This document shows, piece by piece, positions 41,758-53,828 of a stretch of DNA of 64,000 bases; position 1 is the first letter of the stretch, and each line of letters starts with the position of its first letter. The position numbers and the translations under genes were made by a program. The DNA comes from Lolium rigidum. Its lineage: Eukaryota; Streptophyta; Magnoliopsida; Poales; Poaceae. The stretch is taken from assembly GCF_022539505.1 (NCBI RefSeq), contig NW_025900013.1, forward strand, positions 24,765 through 88,764. Direction: 5' to 3'. The notes beneath the pieces are model-generated. The model did not search any database and was not told where the DNA came from. It saw only the letters and a list, made by a program, of their open reading frames with translations.

Positions 41758-42838
41758 TTCATCATCGGTATTGGCATCCCCTTGGTTTGTTCCAAGCTTG
41801 GGGGAGTGCCGCGGTATCATATCATCATTACCTTTTACTTTTTACTATCAAGTAGTGTCATATCATGAGTAGGGAAGTTATCGTATAAGATGGGTTTCAG
41901 TGTGGAAGTATCCCTCCTTTAGTTTGTCTATGTATCCCTTGGTGTGAGTTATCGTTATGGAATATTAATGAGAAGTCTTATCGTTTACATATTGCACACC
42001 TTATTTTAGTTTGCAATTTCTACTATATGATTGATCTTGATTTTAGTATTGGTACCACTTTGGGAGCATTGAGTAAATCTATTTGGTTTTGGCAAACTTA
42101 GCAATGGTCAATAGCAACAACACTTTGAGTTCAAGGAGAATAGAGGAAATACATGTAGAAGATGTTATTATCTTTCTTATCAGTTCTTTGCTTAGTATTC
42201 TAGAGTTAAAACTGTTTGTGCCTACAAGTAAGATGCATGATTGTTTCTATCACATGTATATTTGTTTGTTTCCCTCAACTCCTATGCTTGCTAATTAACC
42301 TTGCTAGCCAAAGACCTGTACTGAGAGGTAATACTTCTCGTGCATCCAAACCTGAACCCAAACCTATGCCATTTGTGTCCACCATATCTACCTACTGCAT
42401 GGTATTTTCTGCCATTCCAAGTAAATACTTCATGTGCTACCTTTAAATAATTCAAAATTTATTACTTCTTATTTGTGTCAATGTTTTATAGCTCATGAGG
42501 AAGTATGTGGTGTTTTATCTTTCAGTCTTGTTAGGCAGTCTCCACTAATGGACTAGTGGCTTCATCCACTTGTCCTATAATATTGCAATAAGAGCTGGCA
42601 ACGGGGTTCCCATCCCCAATTAATCAACTTTCATTAATAATTCTCTTCACATGTTTTGCCCTGATTCATCAGTAAGCAACTTAATTTTGCAATAGACACT
42701 CCTCCATGGTATGAGATTGTTGGAAGGCACCCGAGGATTCGGTTAGCCATGGCTTGTGTAAGCAAAGGTTGGGGGGAGTGTCATCCTTAAATAAACTAAA
42801 GTACATGTGTAAACAAAAGAGAAGAGGGATGATCTACC
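41758..42838 (+). other. 3' non-coding region of RLG6, left of RLC1
   Basis: A polypurine-like AAGCTTGGGGGA lies at 41794-41805, 36 bp after the ORF stop. From about 42200 the sequence is collinear with the RLG5 3' region (about 57150-57797), including GAGCTGGCAA(C/T)GGGGTTCCC. RLC1 is inserted at 42839. Confidence 0.7.
42834..42838. repeat. Target-site duplication CTACC of RLC1 (left copy)
   Basis: CTACC is repeated at 51607-51611. The homologous region of RLG5 (57793-57797) has a single CTACC, giving a natural empty-site control. Confidence 0.95.
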
Positions 42839-44613
42839 TGTAGGATAACGTTGCATAGAAAACAAAAAATTTCCTACCGCGAACACGCAATCCAAGCCAA
42901 GATGCAATCTAGAAGACGGTAGCAACGAGGGGGTATCGAGTCTCACCCTTGAAGAGATTCCAAAGCCTACAAGATGAGGCTCTTGTTGCTGCGGTAGACG
43001 TTCACTTGCCGCTTGCAAAAGCGCGTAGAAGATCTTGATCACGATCGGTTCCGGCGCCACGAACGGGCAGCACCTCCGTACTCGGTCACACGTTCGGTTG
43101 TTGATGAAGACGACGTCCACCTCCCGTTCCGGCGGGCAGCGGAAGTAGTAGCTCCTCTTGAATCCGACGGCACGACGGCGTGGTGTCGGTGGCGGTGGAG
43201 AACTCCGGCGGAGCTTCGCTAAAGCACGCGGGAGCTATGGAGGGGAGGGGGCGGCTAGGGTTTGGGAGGGGGTGGCCGGCCACTCAAGGGGGCGGCGAGG
43301 TTGTGGCTTTGGTGTGGCCGGCCCCTCCCCTATGCCCCTCATTATATAGGTGGATCCCCAAGAGTTGGTCTCCAAGTCTTCGAATAAGACCCGAACCAAA
43401 AACCTTCCATAGAGAGGGGGAAACCTAGCCTAGCTAGGACTCCCACCAAGGTGGGAGTTCCACCTCCCATATGGGGGTGGCCGGCCCCCTAAGGGGGAGT
43501 CCACTTGGGACTCCTCCCCCACTAGGGTTGGCCGGCCATGGAGGTGGAGTCCCATGTGGACTCCACCTTCCTTGGTGGTTTCTTCCGGACTTTTCTAGAA
43601 CCTTCCATAGAACCTTCCGCGACATTTTATTCACATAAAATGACATCCTATATATGAATCTTATTCTCCGGACCATTCCGGAACTCCTCGTGATGTCCGG
43701 GATCTCATCCGGGACTCCGAACAAATATTCCAACTCCATTCCATATTCAAGTACTACCATTTCAACATCCAACTTTAAGTGTGTCACCCTACGGTTCGTG
43801 AACTATGCGGACATGGTTGAGTACTCACTCCGACCAATAACCAATAGCGGGATACTGGAGATCCATAATGGCTCCCACATATTCAACGATGACTTTAGTG
43901 ATCGAATGAACCATTCACATACGATACCAATTCCTTTTGTCACGCGATATTTTACTTGTCCGAGGTTTGATCTTCGGTATCACTCCATACTTTGTTCAAC
44001 CTCGTTTCCTGACAAGTACTCTTTACTCGTACCGTGGTATGTGGTCTCTTATGAACTCATTCATATGCTTGCAAGACATTAGACGACATTCCACCGAGAG
44101 GGCCCAGAGTATATCTATCCGTCATCGGGATGGACAAATCCCACTTGTTGATCCATATGCCTCAACTCATACTTTCCGGATACTTAATCCCACCTTTATA
44201 GCCACCCATTTACGCGAGTGGTGTTTGGTGTAATCAAAGTACCTTTCCGGTATAAGTGATTTACATGATCTCATGGTCATAAGGACTAGGTAACTATGTA
44301 TTGAAAGCTTATAGCAAATAACTTAATGACGAGATCTTATGCTACGCTTAATTGGGTGTGTCCATTACATCATTCATATAATGACATAACCTTGTTATTA
44401 ATAACATCCAATGTTCATGATTATGAAACTAATCATCCATTAATCAACAAGCTAGTTTAAGAGGCATACTAGGGACTTCTTATTGTCTACATATCACACA
44501 TGTACTAATGTTTCGGTTAATACAATTATAGCATGACATATAAACATTTATCATAAACATAGAGATATAAATAATAACCACTTTATTATTGCCTCTAGGG
44601 CATATCTCCTTCG
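42839..44613 (-). repeat. 3' LTR of RLC1
   Basis: The plus strand begins TGTAGGATAACGTTGCAT. The inner end reads CTCCTTCG where the other LTR has CTCCTTCA, a mutated terminal dinucleotide. A TATA box (CTATATAAT on the minus strand) is at 43349-43341. Confidence 0.93.
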
Positions 44614-44646
44614 GTCTCCCACTTGCACTAGAGTCAATAATCTAGA

Positions 44647-45261
44647 TTACATTGTAATATACCTAACACCCATGGCATTCTGGTGTTGGTCATGCTTTGC
44701 CCTAGGGAGAGCTTTAGTCAACGGATCTGCTACATTTAGATCAGTGTGTACTTTGCAAATCTTTACTTCTCCATCTTCGATGTATTCGCGAATCGAGTGG
44801 TAACGCAGCTTGATATGCTTCGACCTCTTGTGTGACCTTGGCTCTTGTGCATTGGCTATGGCACCCATGTTATCACGAGTAAATGATTAATGGGTCCAAT
44901 GCACTAGGAACCACACCGAGCTCTACAATGAACCTCTTCATCCATACCGCTTCGATGAAGCCTCCGAAGCCGCTATGTACTCGATTCCGTTGAAGACTTC
45001 GCCACCGTGCATCGCTTCGAGCTTGCCCGGCTTCATTGCAGCACCATTCAATATAAACACGTACCCGGATTGTGACTTAGAGTCATCGGGATCGGTGTTC
45101 CAACTTGCATCGGTGTAACCATTTACAACGAGCTCTTGGTCACCTCCATAACAAAGAAACATATCCTTAGTTCTTTTCAAGTACTTCGGGATATTCTTGA
45201 CCGCTGTCCGGTGTTCCATTCCTGGATCACTTTGATATCTGCTAGTCAAACTAACGAGCAT
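44647..45261 (-). pseudogene. RNase H of RLC1, fragmented
   Basis: Two frames remain. The segment 45261-44938 contains SLTSRYQSDPG, VVNGYTDASW (catalytic Asp) and SQSGYVFILNG; 44868-44647 contains LRYHSIREYIEDGEV and NVADPLTKALPRAKHD, the conserved Copia C-terminus. The part between them is degraded by frameshifts. Confidence 0.8.
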
Positions 45262-45374
45262 GTGCTATATCCGGTCTAGTACATAGCATGGCATACATGA
45301 TAGATCCTACTGCCGAGGCATAGGGGATATTACTCATCCTTTCTCTTTCTTCTGCCGTAGCCGGTCCTTGAGTC

Positions 45375-47177
45375 TTACTCAAGACCTTGCACTAGTAACA
45401 TAGGTAAGAACCCTTTCTTACTTTCGTCCATTCTAAACTTCTTCAGAATCTTGTCCAGATATGTACTCTGTGATAGCCCTATTAGGCATCTTGATCTATC
45501 TCTATAAATCTTGATGCCTAATATATATGATGCTTCACCAAGGTCTTTCATTGAAAAACTATTATTCAAATAACCTTTAACACTGCTTAATAGTTCTATA
45601 TCATTCCCGATCAATAAAATGTCATCTACATATAATATCAGGAATGCTACAGAGCTCCCACTCACTTTCTTGTAAATACAGGCCTCTCCATGACATTGTA
45701 TAAACCCGAAGTCTTTGATAACCTTATCAAAGCGTCGGTTCCAACTACTTGATGCTTGCTTCAGTCCATAGATTGAACGCTGAAGTTTGCATACTTTGTC
45801 AGCATTTTTAGGATCGACAAAACCTTTGGGTTGTACCATATACAACTCTTCCTCAATGTCTCCATTAAGGAACGCCGTTTTGACATCCATCTGCCAAATC
45901 TCATAATCGAAAAATGCAGCTATTGCTAACAAAATGCTCACAGATTTTAGCTTCGCTACAGGTGAGAAAGTCTCATCGTAGTCAACTCCTTGAATTTGTC
46001 GGAAACCCTTTGTGACAAGTCGAGCTTTATAGACAGTAATATTACCATCAGCATCTGTTTTTCTCTTGAAGATCCATTTATTCTCGACAGCCTTTCGGCT
46101 ATCAGGTAAGTCTACCAAAGTCCATACTTTGTTATCATACATGGATCCCATTTCGGATTTCATGGCTTCTTTCCATTTGTTGGAATACGGGCTCATCATC
46201 GCTTCTTCATACGTCGCAGGGTCCTCATCATTGTTGTCCACAATCATGACATTTAGACAAGGATCAAACCAATCGGGAGTGGTACGTTCCCTTGTCGATC
46301 TGCGAGGTTCGATAGTTTCCTCGTTCGAAGTTTCATGATCATTATCATTAGCTTCCTCTGTTGCCGGTGTAGGCGGTACAGGTACAACTTCCGATGCTTG
46401 CGCTACTCGATCAACGAGTATAGATTCATCAATCTCATCGAGTTCTACTTTTCTTCCAGTCACTTCTTTAGTGAGAAATTCTTTCTCAAGAAAGGTTCCG
46501 TTCTTAGCAACAAATATTTTGCCTTCGGATTTGTGATAAAAAGTATACCCTATAGTTTCCTTAGGATATCCTATGAAGACGCATTTCTCCGCTTTGGGTT
46601 CTAGCTTGTCCGGTTGTAACTTCTTTACATAGGCTTTGCAACCCCAAACTTTCGAGAACGACGACTTAGGTTTCTTATTAAACCATAATTCATACGGTGT
46701 CGTTTCTACGGATTTTGATGGTGCTCTATTTAAAGTGAATGCAGCTGTCTCTAATGCATAACTCCAAAATGATAACGGAAAATCAGTAAGAGACATCATA
46801 GAACGAACCATATCTAAGAGAGTTCGATTACGACTTTCGGACACACCGTTTCGTTGTGGTGTTCCCGGCGGTGTCAATTGTGAAAGTATTCCGCATTTCT
46901 TTAAATGCATGCCAAACTCATAACTCAGATATTCACCTCCACGATCGGATCGTAGAAATTTAATCTTCTTGTTACGTTGATTTTCTACTTCACTTTGGAA
47001 TTCCTTAAACTTCTCGAAAGTTTCGGATTTATGTTTCATGAAATAGATATACCCATATCTACTCGGATCATCTGTGAAGGTTAGAACATAACGATAACCA
47101 CCGCGCGATGCTACGCTCATTGGTCCGCACACATCGGTATGTATGATTTCCAATAAGTCGGTAGCTCGCTCCATCAT
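45375..47177 (-). pseudogene. Integrase and reverse transcriptase of RLC1 (600-codon frame)
   Basis: The frame starts in the integrase core: Asp in IIHTDVCGPM, Asp in FLRSDRGGEYLS and Glu in NGVSESRNRTLLDMVRSM, then the conserved TPYELWFNKKPK and CVFIGYPKETIGYTF. After a linker, RT follows (ENKWIFKRKTDADGNITVYK, QMDVKTAFLNGDIEEELYM, SIYGLKQASSSWNRRF and LILYVDDILLIGND with the catalytic YVDD pair). The frame shifts near 45380, before the end of RT. The integrase N-terminus is in other frames upstream. The order integrase then RT proves Copia type. Confidence 0.92.
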
Positions 47178-47455
47178 ACCGAGAAAATGGAGTCTTAGTC
47201 ATTTTTCCCATCGGACATGCTTCGCATCTATCAAGTGACTCAAAGTCAAGTGATTCTAGTAATCCATCGGTATGGAGTTTCTTCATGCGTTTCACTCCAA
47301 TATGACCAAGACGACGATTGCCACATATAAGTAGAATTATCATTCAATTTAATTCGCTTAGCATCAATGTTATGTATATGCGTATCACTACTATCGAGAT
47401 CTAACAGAAATAAGCCATTCTTTTGTGGTGCTCGACCATAAAAGATATTATTCAT
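47068..47455 (-). pseudogene. Gag-pre-integrase (zinc-binding) part of RLC1
   Basis: Two overlapping frames (47455-47246 and 47343-47068) hold GLFLLDLDSS and then RRLGHIGVKRMKKLHTDGLL and DRCEACPMGKMTKTPFS, the HHCC-type zinc-binding module before the integrase core. Frameshifts near 47330 and 47175 separate it from its neighbours. Confidence 0.8.
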
Positions 47456-47471
47456 AAAAATAGAACAACCA

Positions 47472-47735
47472 TTATTCTCGAGACTTGAATGAATAACCGT
47501 CTTGCATTAAACAAGATCCGGATATAATGTTCATGCTCAACGCGGGTACAAAATAACAATTATTTAGGCTTAAAACTAATCCCGAAGGTAGATGTAGAGG
47601 AAGTGTGCCGACAGCGATCACATCGACTTTGGATCCATTTCCAACGCGCATCGTCACTTCATCTTTCGGTAGTCTTCGTTTATTCTTTAGTTCCTGTTTC
47701 GAGTTACGGATATGAGCAACCGAACCGAGTATCAA
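47472..47735 (-). pseudogene. Protease of RLC1 with frameshift in the active site
   Basis: The frame contains GSVAHIRNSKQ, MRVGNGSKVDVIAVGT and LSLNNCYFVPALSMNIIS, the Copia protease and its downstream block. The catalytic Asp-Thr-Gly lies at the frame entry: one extra base between the Asp-Thr codons and the Gly codon (about 47730) puts the active-site halves in different frames. Confidence 0.82.
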
Positions 47736-47746
47736 ATACCCAGGTA

Positions 47747-48118
47747 CTAGAACGAGAACCGAGTGAGATAAACATCTATAACATGTATATCGGATATACC
47801 TTCTTTCTTCTTCTTGACAAGGCCGTTCTTCGGATCAGCCGGATACTTGGAGCAATTACGCTTCCGGTGTCCCTTCTCCTTGCGGTAATAGCACTCAGCA
47901 TCGGGCTTAGGGCCGTTCTTAGGTTTCATAGGAGGCGTGGCAGCTTTCTTGCCACCCTTCTTGAATTTTCCCTTAGACTTGCCCTGTTTCTTGAAGCTGG
48001 TGGTCTTGTTGACCATCAACACTTGGTGCTCTTTCTTGATCTCAATCTCTGCAGCTTTTAGCATGCCAAAGAGTTCGGGTAACTCCTTGTTCATGTTCCG
48101 CATATTGTAGTTCATCAC
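47747..48118 (-). pseudogene. Gag C-terminus of RLC1 with defective zinc knuckle
   Basis: The frame contains KELPELFGMLKAAEIEIKKE, a Lys-rich stretch and then ECYYRKEKGHRKRNCSKY. The CCHC knuckle spacing (C-x2-C-x4-H-x4-C) is kept, but the second Cys is Arg, so it could not bind zinc normally. The nucleic-acid-binding role in RNA packaging would be lost. Confidence 0.82.
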
Positions 48119-48158
48119 AAAGTTCTTGTAACTTGGTGGCGGTGATTGAAGGACACGA

Positions 48159-48635
48159 TTAATCCCCGGTACTGTTAGGAATCACTATTCCCAAGTCATC
48201 GAGTTTCTTCGCATGCTCGGTCATGGCGAGCATGTGCTCACTAACGGAGCTGCCTTCTTCCATCATGCAGCTGAAGAATTGTTTCGATGCTTCATAGCAT
48301 TCCACGGCCGCATGAGTCTCGAATATAGCTTTCAGCTCATTCATCAACTCATGAGGATCGTGGTGCTCAAAACGTTTTTGAAGATCGGATTCCAGACTGC
48401 ACAGGATGGCACACTGAAATTGAGAGTACCGAGTTTTCCGAGTCTCGTAAACAGCTTTTACTTCATCGGTTTCAGTTTCTGCAGGAGGGTCACCTAGCGG
48501 TGCATCAAGCACATATTGCAGATTTCCGCCAGAGAGGAAGATCCTCACATGACGGAACCAGTCGGTGAAGTTGCTACCGTTGCTCTTAAGTTTCTCTTTC
48601 TCTAGGAACTGATTAAAATTGATTGGGGACGCCAT
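48159..48635 (-). pseudogene. Gag N-terminal part of RLC1
   Basis: The likely start is MASPINFNQFLEKEKLKSNG at 48635; an ATG four codons upstream is in the same frame. The Copia Gag core (FTDWFRHVRIFLSGGNLQYV, YETRKTRYSQFQCAILCSLE, MNELKAIFETHAAVECYEAS) is intact up to a premature stop at 48159. The remainder lies in another frame (48118-47747). Confidence 0.85.
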
Positions 48636-49808
48636 ATATATTTGCAATAGTTTAGACTAAGTTTATGACAAATTGAGTTCAAATTTTAATTCAACATAAT
48701 TAAAAATCTAGGTGAACTCCCACTCAAAACAATATCCCTCGCATTGTCTTAGTGATCACACGAACCAAATCTACCACACCATAGTCCGATCATCACGAGA
48801 CAAGGTATGATTTCAATGGCGAACATTCAAAGTGTTCATCATATCAACCATATGATTCATGCTCTACCTTTCGGTATCACGTGTTCCGAGACCATGTCTG
48901 TACATGCTAGGCTCGTCAAGGCCACCTTAGTATCCGCATGTGCAAAACTGTCTTGCACCCATTGTATGCACTTGTTGATTCTATCACACCCGATCATCAC
49001 GAGATGCTTCGAAACGACAAGTCTTGGCAACGGTGCTACTAAGGATGAACACTTTATTATCTTGAGATTTTAGTGAGGGATCATCTTATAATGCTACCGT
49101 CGCGATCTAAGCAAAATAAGATGCATAAAAGGATTAACATCACATGCAGTTCATATGTGATATGATATGGCCCTTTTGTCTTGCGCCTTTGATCTTCATC
49201 TCCAAAGCACGGACATGATCTCCATCATCTTCGGGCATGATCTCCATCATCGTCGGCGTAGCGTCAAGGTCAATGGCGCCGTCTTCATGATTGTCCTCCA
49301 TGTAGCAACTATTACAACTACTTTGAAATACTACTCAACATGAAATTTAAAGACAACCATAAGGCTCCTGCCGGTTGCCACAATACAATATGATCATCTC
49401 ATACATATTCATCATCATATTATGGCCATATCACATCACCAAACCCTGCAAAAACAAGTTAGACGCTCTCTAATTTGGTTTGCATATTTTACGTGGTTTA
49501 GGGTTTTCGATATAGATCTAATCTACCTACGAACATGAACCACAACGTTGATACTAATGTTGTCAATAGAAGAGTAAATTGAATCTTTACTATAGTAGGA
49601 GAGACAGACACCCGCAAAGCCTCTTATGCAATACAAGTTGCATGTCGAACGAGGAACAAGTCTCATGAACGCGGTCATGTAAAGTTAGTCCGAGCCGCTT
49701 CATCCCACTATGCCATAAAGATGCAAAGTACTCAACTAAAGATAACAAGAGCATCAACGCCCACAAAACCATTGTGTTCTACTCGTGCAACCATCTATGC
49801 ATAGACAC
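48636..49808 (-). other. 5' leader of RLC1
   Basis: This ~1.2-kb AT-rich untranslated leader between PBS and Gag is typical in length for Angela/BARE elements, where packaging and dimerisation signals reside. No credible ORF is seen. Confidence 0.65.
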
Positions 49809-49820
49809 GGCTCGATACCA
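49809..49820 (-). other. Primer-binding site of RLC1 (initiator tRNA-Met type)
   Basis: The minus strand reads TGGTATCGAGCC. The usual plant Copia PBS is TGGTATCAGAGC, so one base is missing. It lies two bases inside the LTR border at 49823. Confidence 0.8.
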
Positions 49821-49822
49821 CT

Positions 49823-51606
49823 TGTAGGATAACGTTGCATAGAAAACAAAAATTTCCTACCGCGAACACGCAATCCAAGCCAAGATGCAATCTAGAAGAC
49901 GGTAGCAACGAGGGGTATCGAGTCTCACCCTTGAAGAGATTCCAAAGCCTACAAGATGAGGCTCTTGTTGCTGCGGTAGACGTTCACTTGTCGCTTGCAA
50001 AAGCGCGTAGAAGATCTTGATCACGATCGGTTCCGGCGCCACGAACGGGTAGCACCTCCGTACTCGGTCACACGTTCGGTTGTTGATGAAGACGACGTCC
50101 ACCTCCCGTTCCAGCGGGCAGCGGAAGTAGTAGCTCCTCTTGAATCCGACAGCACGACGGCGTGGTGTCGGTGGCGGTGGAGAACTCCGGCGGAGCTTCG
50201 CTAAAGCACGCGGGAGCTATGGAGGAGAGGGGGCGGCTAGGGTTTGGGAGGGGGTGGCCGGCCACTCAAGGGGGGCGGCCAGGTTGTGGCTTTGGTGTGG
50301 CCGGCCCCCTCCCCTATGCCCCTCATTATATAGGTGGATCCCCAAGAGTTGGTCTCCAAGTCTTCGAATAAGACCCGAACCAAAAACCTTCCATAGAGAG
50401 GGGAAACCTAGCCTAGCTAGGACTCCCACCAAGGTGGGAGTTCCACCTCCCATATGGGGGGGTGGCCGGCCCCCTAAGGGGGAGTCCACTTCGGACTCCT
50501 CTCCCACTAGGGTTGGCCGGCCATGGAGGTGGAGTCCCATGTGGACTCCACCTTCCTTGGTGGTTTCTTCCGGACTTTTCTAGAACCTTCTAGAACCTTC
50601 CATAGAACCTTCCGCGACATTTTATTCACATAAAACGGCATCCTATATATGAATCTTATTCTCCGGACCATTCCGGAACTCCTCGTGATGTCCGGGATCT
50701 CATCCGGGACTCCGAACAAATATTCCAACTCCATTCCATATTCAAGTACTACCATTTCAACATCCAACTTTAAGTGTGTCACCCTACGGTTCGTGAACTA
50801 TGCGGACATGGTTGAGTACTCACTCCGACCAATAACCAATAGCGGGATCCGGAGATCCATAATGGCTCCCACATATTCAACGATGACTTTAGTGATCGAA
50901 TGAACCATTCACATACGATACCAATTCCTTTTGTCACGCGATATTTTACTTGTCCGAGGTTTGATCTTCGGTATCACTCCATACCTTGTTCAACCTCGTT
51001 TCTCGACAAGTACTCTTTACTCAGTACCGTGGTATGTGGTCTCTTATGAACTCATTCATATGCTTGCAAGACATTAGACGACATTCCACCGAGAGGGCCC
51101 AGAGTATATCTATCCGTCATCGGGATGGACAAATCCCACTGTTGATCCATATGCCTCAACTCATACTTTTCGGATACTTAATCCCACCTTTATAGCCACC
51201 CATTTACGCAGTGGTGTTTGGTGTAATCAAAGTACCTTTCCGGTATAAGTGATTTACATGATCTCATGGTCATAAGGACTAGGTAACTATGTATTGAAAG
51301 CTTATAGCAAATAACTTAATGACGAGATCTTATGCTACACTTAATTGGGTGTGTCCATTACATCATTCATATAATGACATAACCTTGTTATTAATAACAT
51401 CCAATGTTCATGATTATGAAACTAATTATCCATTAATCAACAAGCTAGTTTAAGAGGCATACTAGGGACTTCTTATTGTCTACATATCACACATGTACTA
51501 ATGTTTCGGTTAATACAATTATAGCATGACATATAAACATTTATCATAAACATAGAGATATAAATAATAACCACTTTATTATTGCCTCTAGGGCATATCT
51601 CCTTCA
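49823..51606 (-). repeat. 5' LTR of RLC1
   Basis: 1784 bp with TG...CA ends. A TATA box (CTATATAAT on the minus strand) is at 50333-50325. It differs from the 3' LTR by scattered substitutions and small indels, including a local CTAGAACCTT duplication near 50580. Confidence 0.95.
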
Positions 51607-52307
51607 CTACCTTGCTGGTAGAGATAACGTCCTTCATGGGAGCCGCTCTTTGGAGGTCTGTTTGGCAAGGGGGTTAGAGTACCCGCTACCAGTCGTTGAC
51701 AACGACAAACACCTCTCAAAACTTTACTTTTATTCTCTTTATATGATTTCAAAACTGAAAAAGCTCTAGCACATGATTTAATCCCGGCTTCCCTCTGCGA
51801 AGGGCCTGTATTTTACTTTATGTTGAGTCAGTAAACCTATTTCCCTCCATCTCAAGCAAGCATTTGAGTTGTTGTGATCAAACTATTATATTGTGATTTG
51901 CTTCATCATGTCTTTACTCTTTCTTGTTTAGTACAAGTTTTACCTGAATGAATATAGCTTTGAAAGCCATCAATGATTAATATGATTGAGTATGCAAGTT
52001 TACCATAAGCTTTTTAATTTGAGAGCGCTGCTCAATAGATAAGTATAATTTGTTAAATGTTCTCTGACCAAGAACAACGTTTGCCATCACCAATTATGAT
52101 TTCTTATGCACCTTTATTTGTGATTACCTTATACTTGTTTCAAGTTGAGTTATATGGGGAAGTTGTTTACTATAATATCTTGTGTGGATGAATATGATGC
52201 TTCTTGTCCGTATTTTATTTATCGACTCTTCACTCCATAAACATGTGGTCCTGTTTACCGAGTTCAGTTTCGCTTGGGGACAAGCGAAGTCTAAGCTTGG
52301 GGGGAGT
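51607..52307 (+). other. 3' non-coding region of RLG6, right of RLC1
   Basis: It continues the RLG6 3' region after the CTACC duplication (TTGCTGGTAGAGATAACGTC). It ends with GGACAAGCGAAGTCTAAGCTTGGGGGGAGT, whose AAGCTTGGGGGG (52293-52304) is the polypurine tract that primes plus-strand cDNA next to the 3' LTR. Confidence 0.8.
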
Positions 52308-53823
52308 TGATACGTCCAATTTGCATCACTATTTTATATCATAATTTGCTGTTATTCATTGATATATTTCATATTGGGACACAATACTTATGTTATTTCA
52401 TCTATTTTGCATGTTTCATGATTATTTGGAGATCGAGCACCGGAGCCGGATTCTCGCTGGAAAAAGCACCGTCGGGATGCAATATTTCGGAAGATCAACT
52501 CGTGGAAGGAAGTTTTACCAAAAATCCTATTTTTCCGGATGACGAAGGAAGCCGGAAGGGGAGCCAGGTGGACCCAAGGTGGGCCCACACCATAGGGTGG
52601 CGCGGCCCATGGCCTGGCCGCGCCACCATGTGGTGTGGGGCCCCCTCGGCCTCTTTCGCCTCCTTTTCTTTGCGAAACCCTTCGTCCCGAAGACCTAAGC
52701 CACAGAGGAATCCTCACGAAGGGTTACGGCCGCCTCGCGGGGTGGAGAACACCGAGAGAGAAAAGAAATCTCCGGCGGGCAGGAATCCGTCGGGGAAATT
52801 CCCTCCCGGAGGGGGAAATCGACGCCATCGTCACCGTCATCGAGCTGGACATCATCTCCATCACCATCACCATCATCTTCATCATCATCACCGCCATCAC
52901 CACCGCTGGACATCGTCACCGCTGTAGCAATTTGGGTTTGATCTTGATTGTTTGATAGGGGAAACTCTCCCGGTATTGATTTCTACTTGTTATTGATGCT
53001 ATTGAGTGAAACCATTGAACCAAGGTTTATGTTCAGATTGTTATTCATCATCATATCACCTCTGATCATGTTCCGTATGATGTCTCGTGAGTAGTTCGTT
53101 TAGTTCTTGAGGACATGGGTGAAGTCTAAATGTTAGTAGTGAACTATGGTTGAGTAATATTCAATGTTATGATATTTAAGTTGTGGTGTCATTCTTCTAG
53201 TGGTGTCGTGTGAACGTCGACTACACGACACTTCACCATTATGGGCCTAGGGGAATGCATCTTGTATTCGTTTGCCAATTGCGGGGTTGCCGGAGTGACA
53301 GAAACCTAAACCCCCGTTGGTATATCGATGCAGGAGGGATCGCAGGATCTCGCAGTTTAAGGTCTGTGGTTAGATTTATCTTAATTACTTTCTTGTAGTT
53401 GCGGATGCTTGCAAGGGGTATAATCACAAGTATGTATTAGTCCTAGGAAGGGCGGTACATTAGCATAGGTTCACCCACACAACACTTATCAAAACAATGA
53501 AGATTAATCAGCTGTATGTAGCGAAAGCACTAGACTAAAATCCCATGTGTCCTCGAGAACGTTTGGTCATTATAAGTAAACAAACCGGCTTGTCCTTTGT
53601 GCTAAAAAGGATTGGGCCACTCGCTGCAATTATTTCTCTCGCATTTTACTTACTTGTACTTTATTCATCTGTTACATCAAAACCCCCGAATACTTGTCTC
53701 GTGAGCATTTACGAGTGAATCCTTCATCAAAACTGCTTGTCAACACCTTCTGCTCCTCGTTGGGTTCGACACTCTTATTTATCGAAGATACTACGATACA
53801 CCCCCTATACTTGTGGGTCATCA
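52308..53823 (+). repeat. 3' LTR of RLG6
   Basis: 1516 bp, near-identical to 29471-30987 by eye, ending CTTGTGGGTCATCA and followed by the TSD GATAC (53824-53828). Confidence 0.93.
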
Positions 53824-53828
53824 GATAC

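Larger units (their letters stand above)
42839..51606 (-). mobile_element. RLC1: Angela/BARE-like Ty1/Copia element, full structure
   Basis: LTRs are 1775 bp (42839-44613) and 1784 bp (49823-51606). On the minus strand the 5' LTR begins TGAAGGAGATATGCCCTAGA, the Angela signature. The PBS (49820-49809) matches initiator tRNA-Met apart from one missing base, the polypurine tract is at 44624-44614 and the TSD is CTACC. Coding order on the minus strand is Gag, zinc knuckle, protease, integrase, RT, RNase H (Copia order). The single long polyprotein frame is broken into at least eight segments, so it is not autonomous now. Confidence 0.95.
29471..53823 (+). mobile_element. RLG6: full-structure Athila-like Gypsy element with nested CACTA and Copia insertions
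   Basis: LTRs are 1517 bp (29471-30987) and 1516 bp (52308-53823), with a PBS at 30999-31016, a polypurine tract at 52293-52304 and the TSD GATAC. Coding order is gag, protease, RT, RNase H, integrase (31103-35805) and then an envelope-position ORF (36161-41757, split by DTC1). A 3' non-coding region follows, into which RLC1 inserted. It is the only Gypsy element here with a complete domain set, but stops and frameshifts disable it. Confidence 0.93.

Noticed and set aside
43013..43428. Several overlapping frames on both strands in the RLC1 LTR (also 49995-50583)
   Set aside because: LTR leader sequence of Angela-type elements; the frames are GC-driven and differ between the two LTRs.
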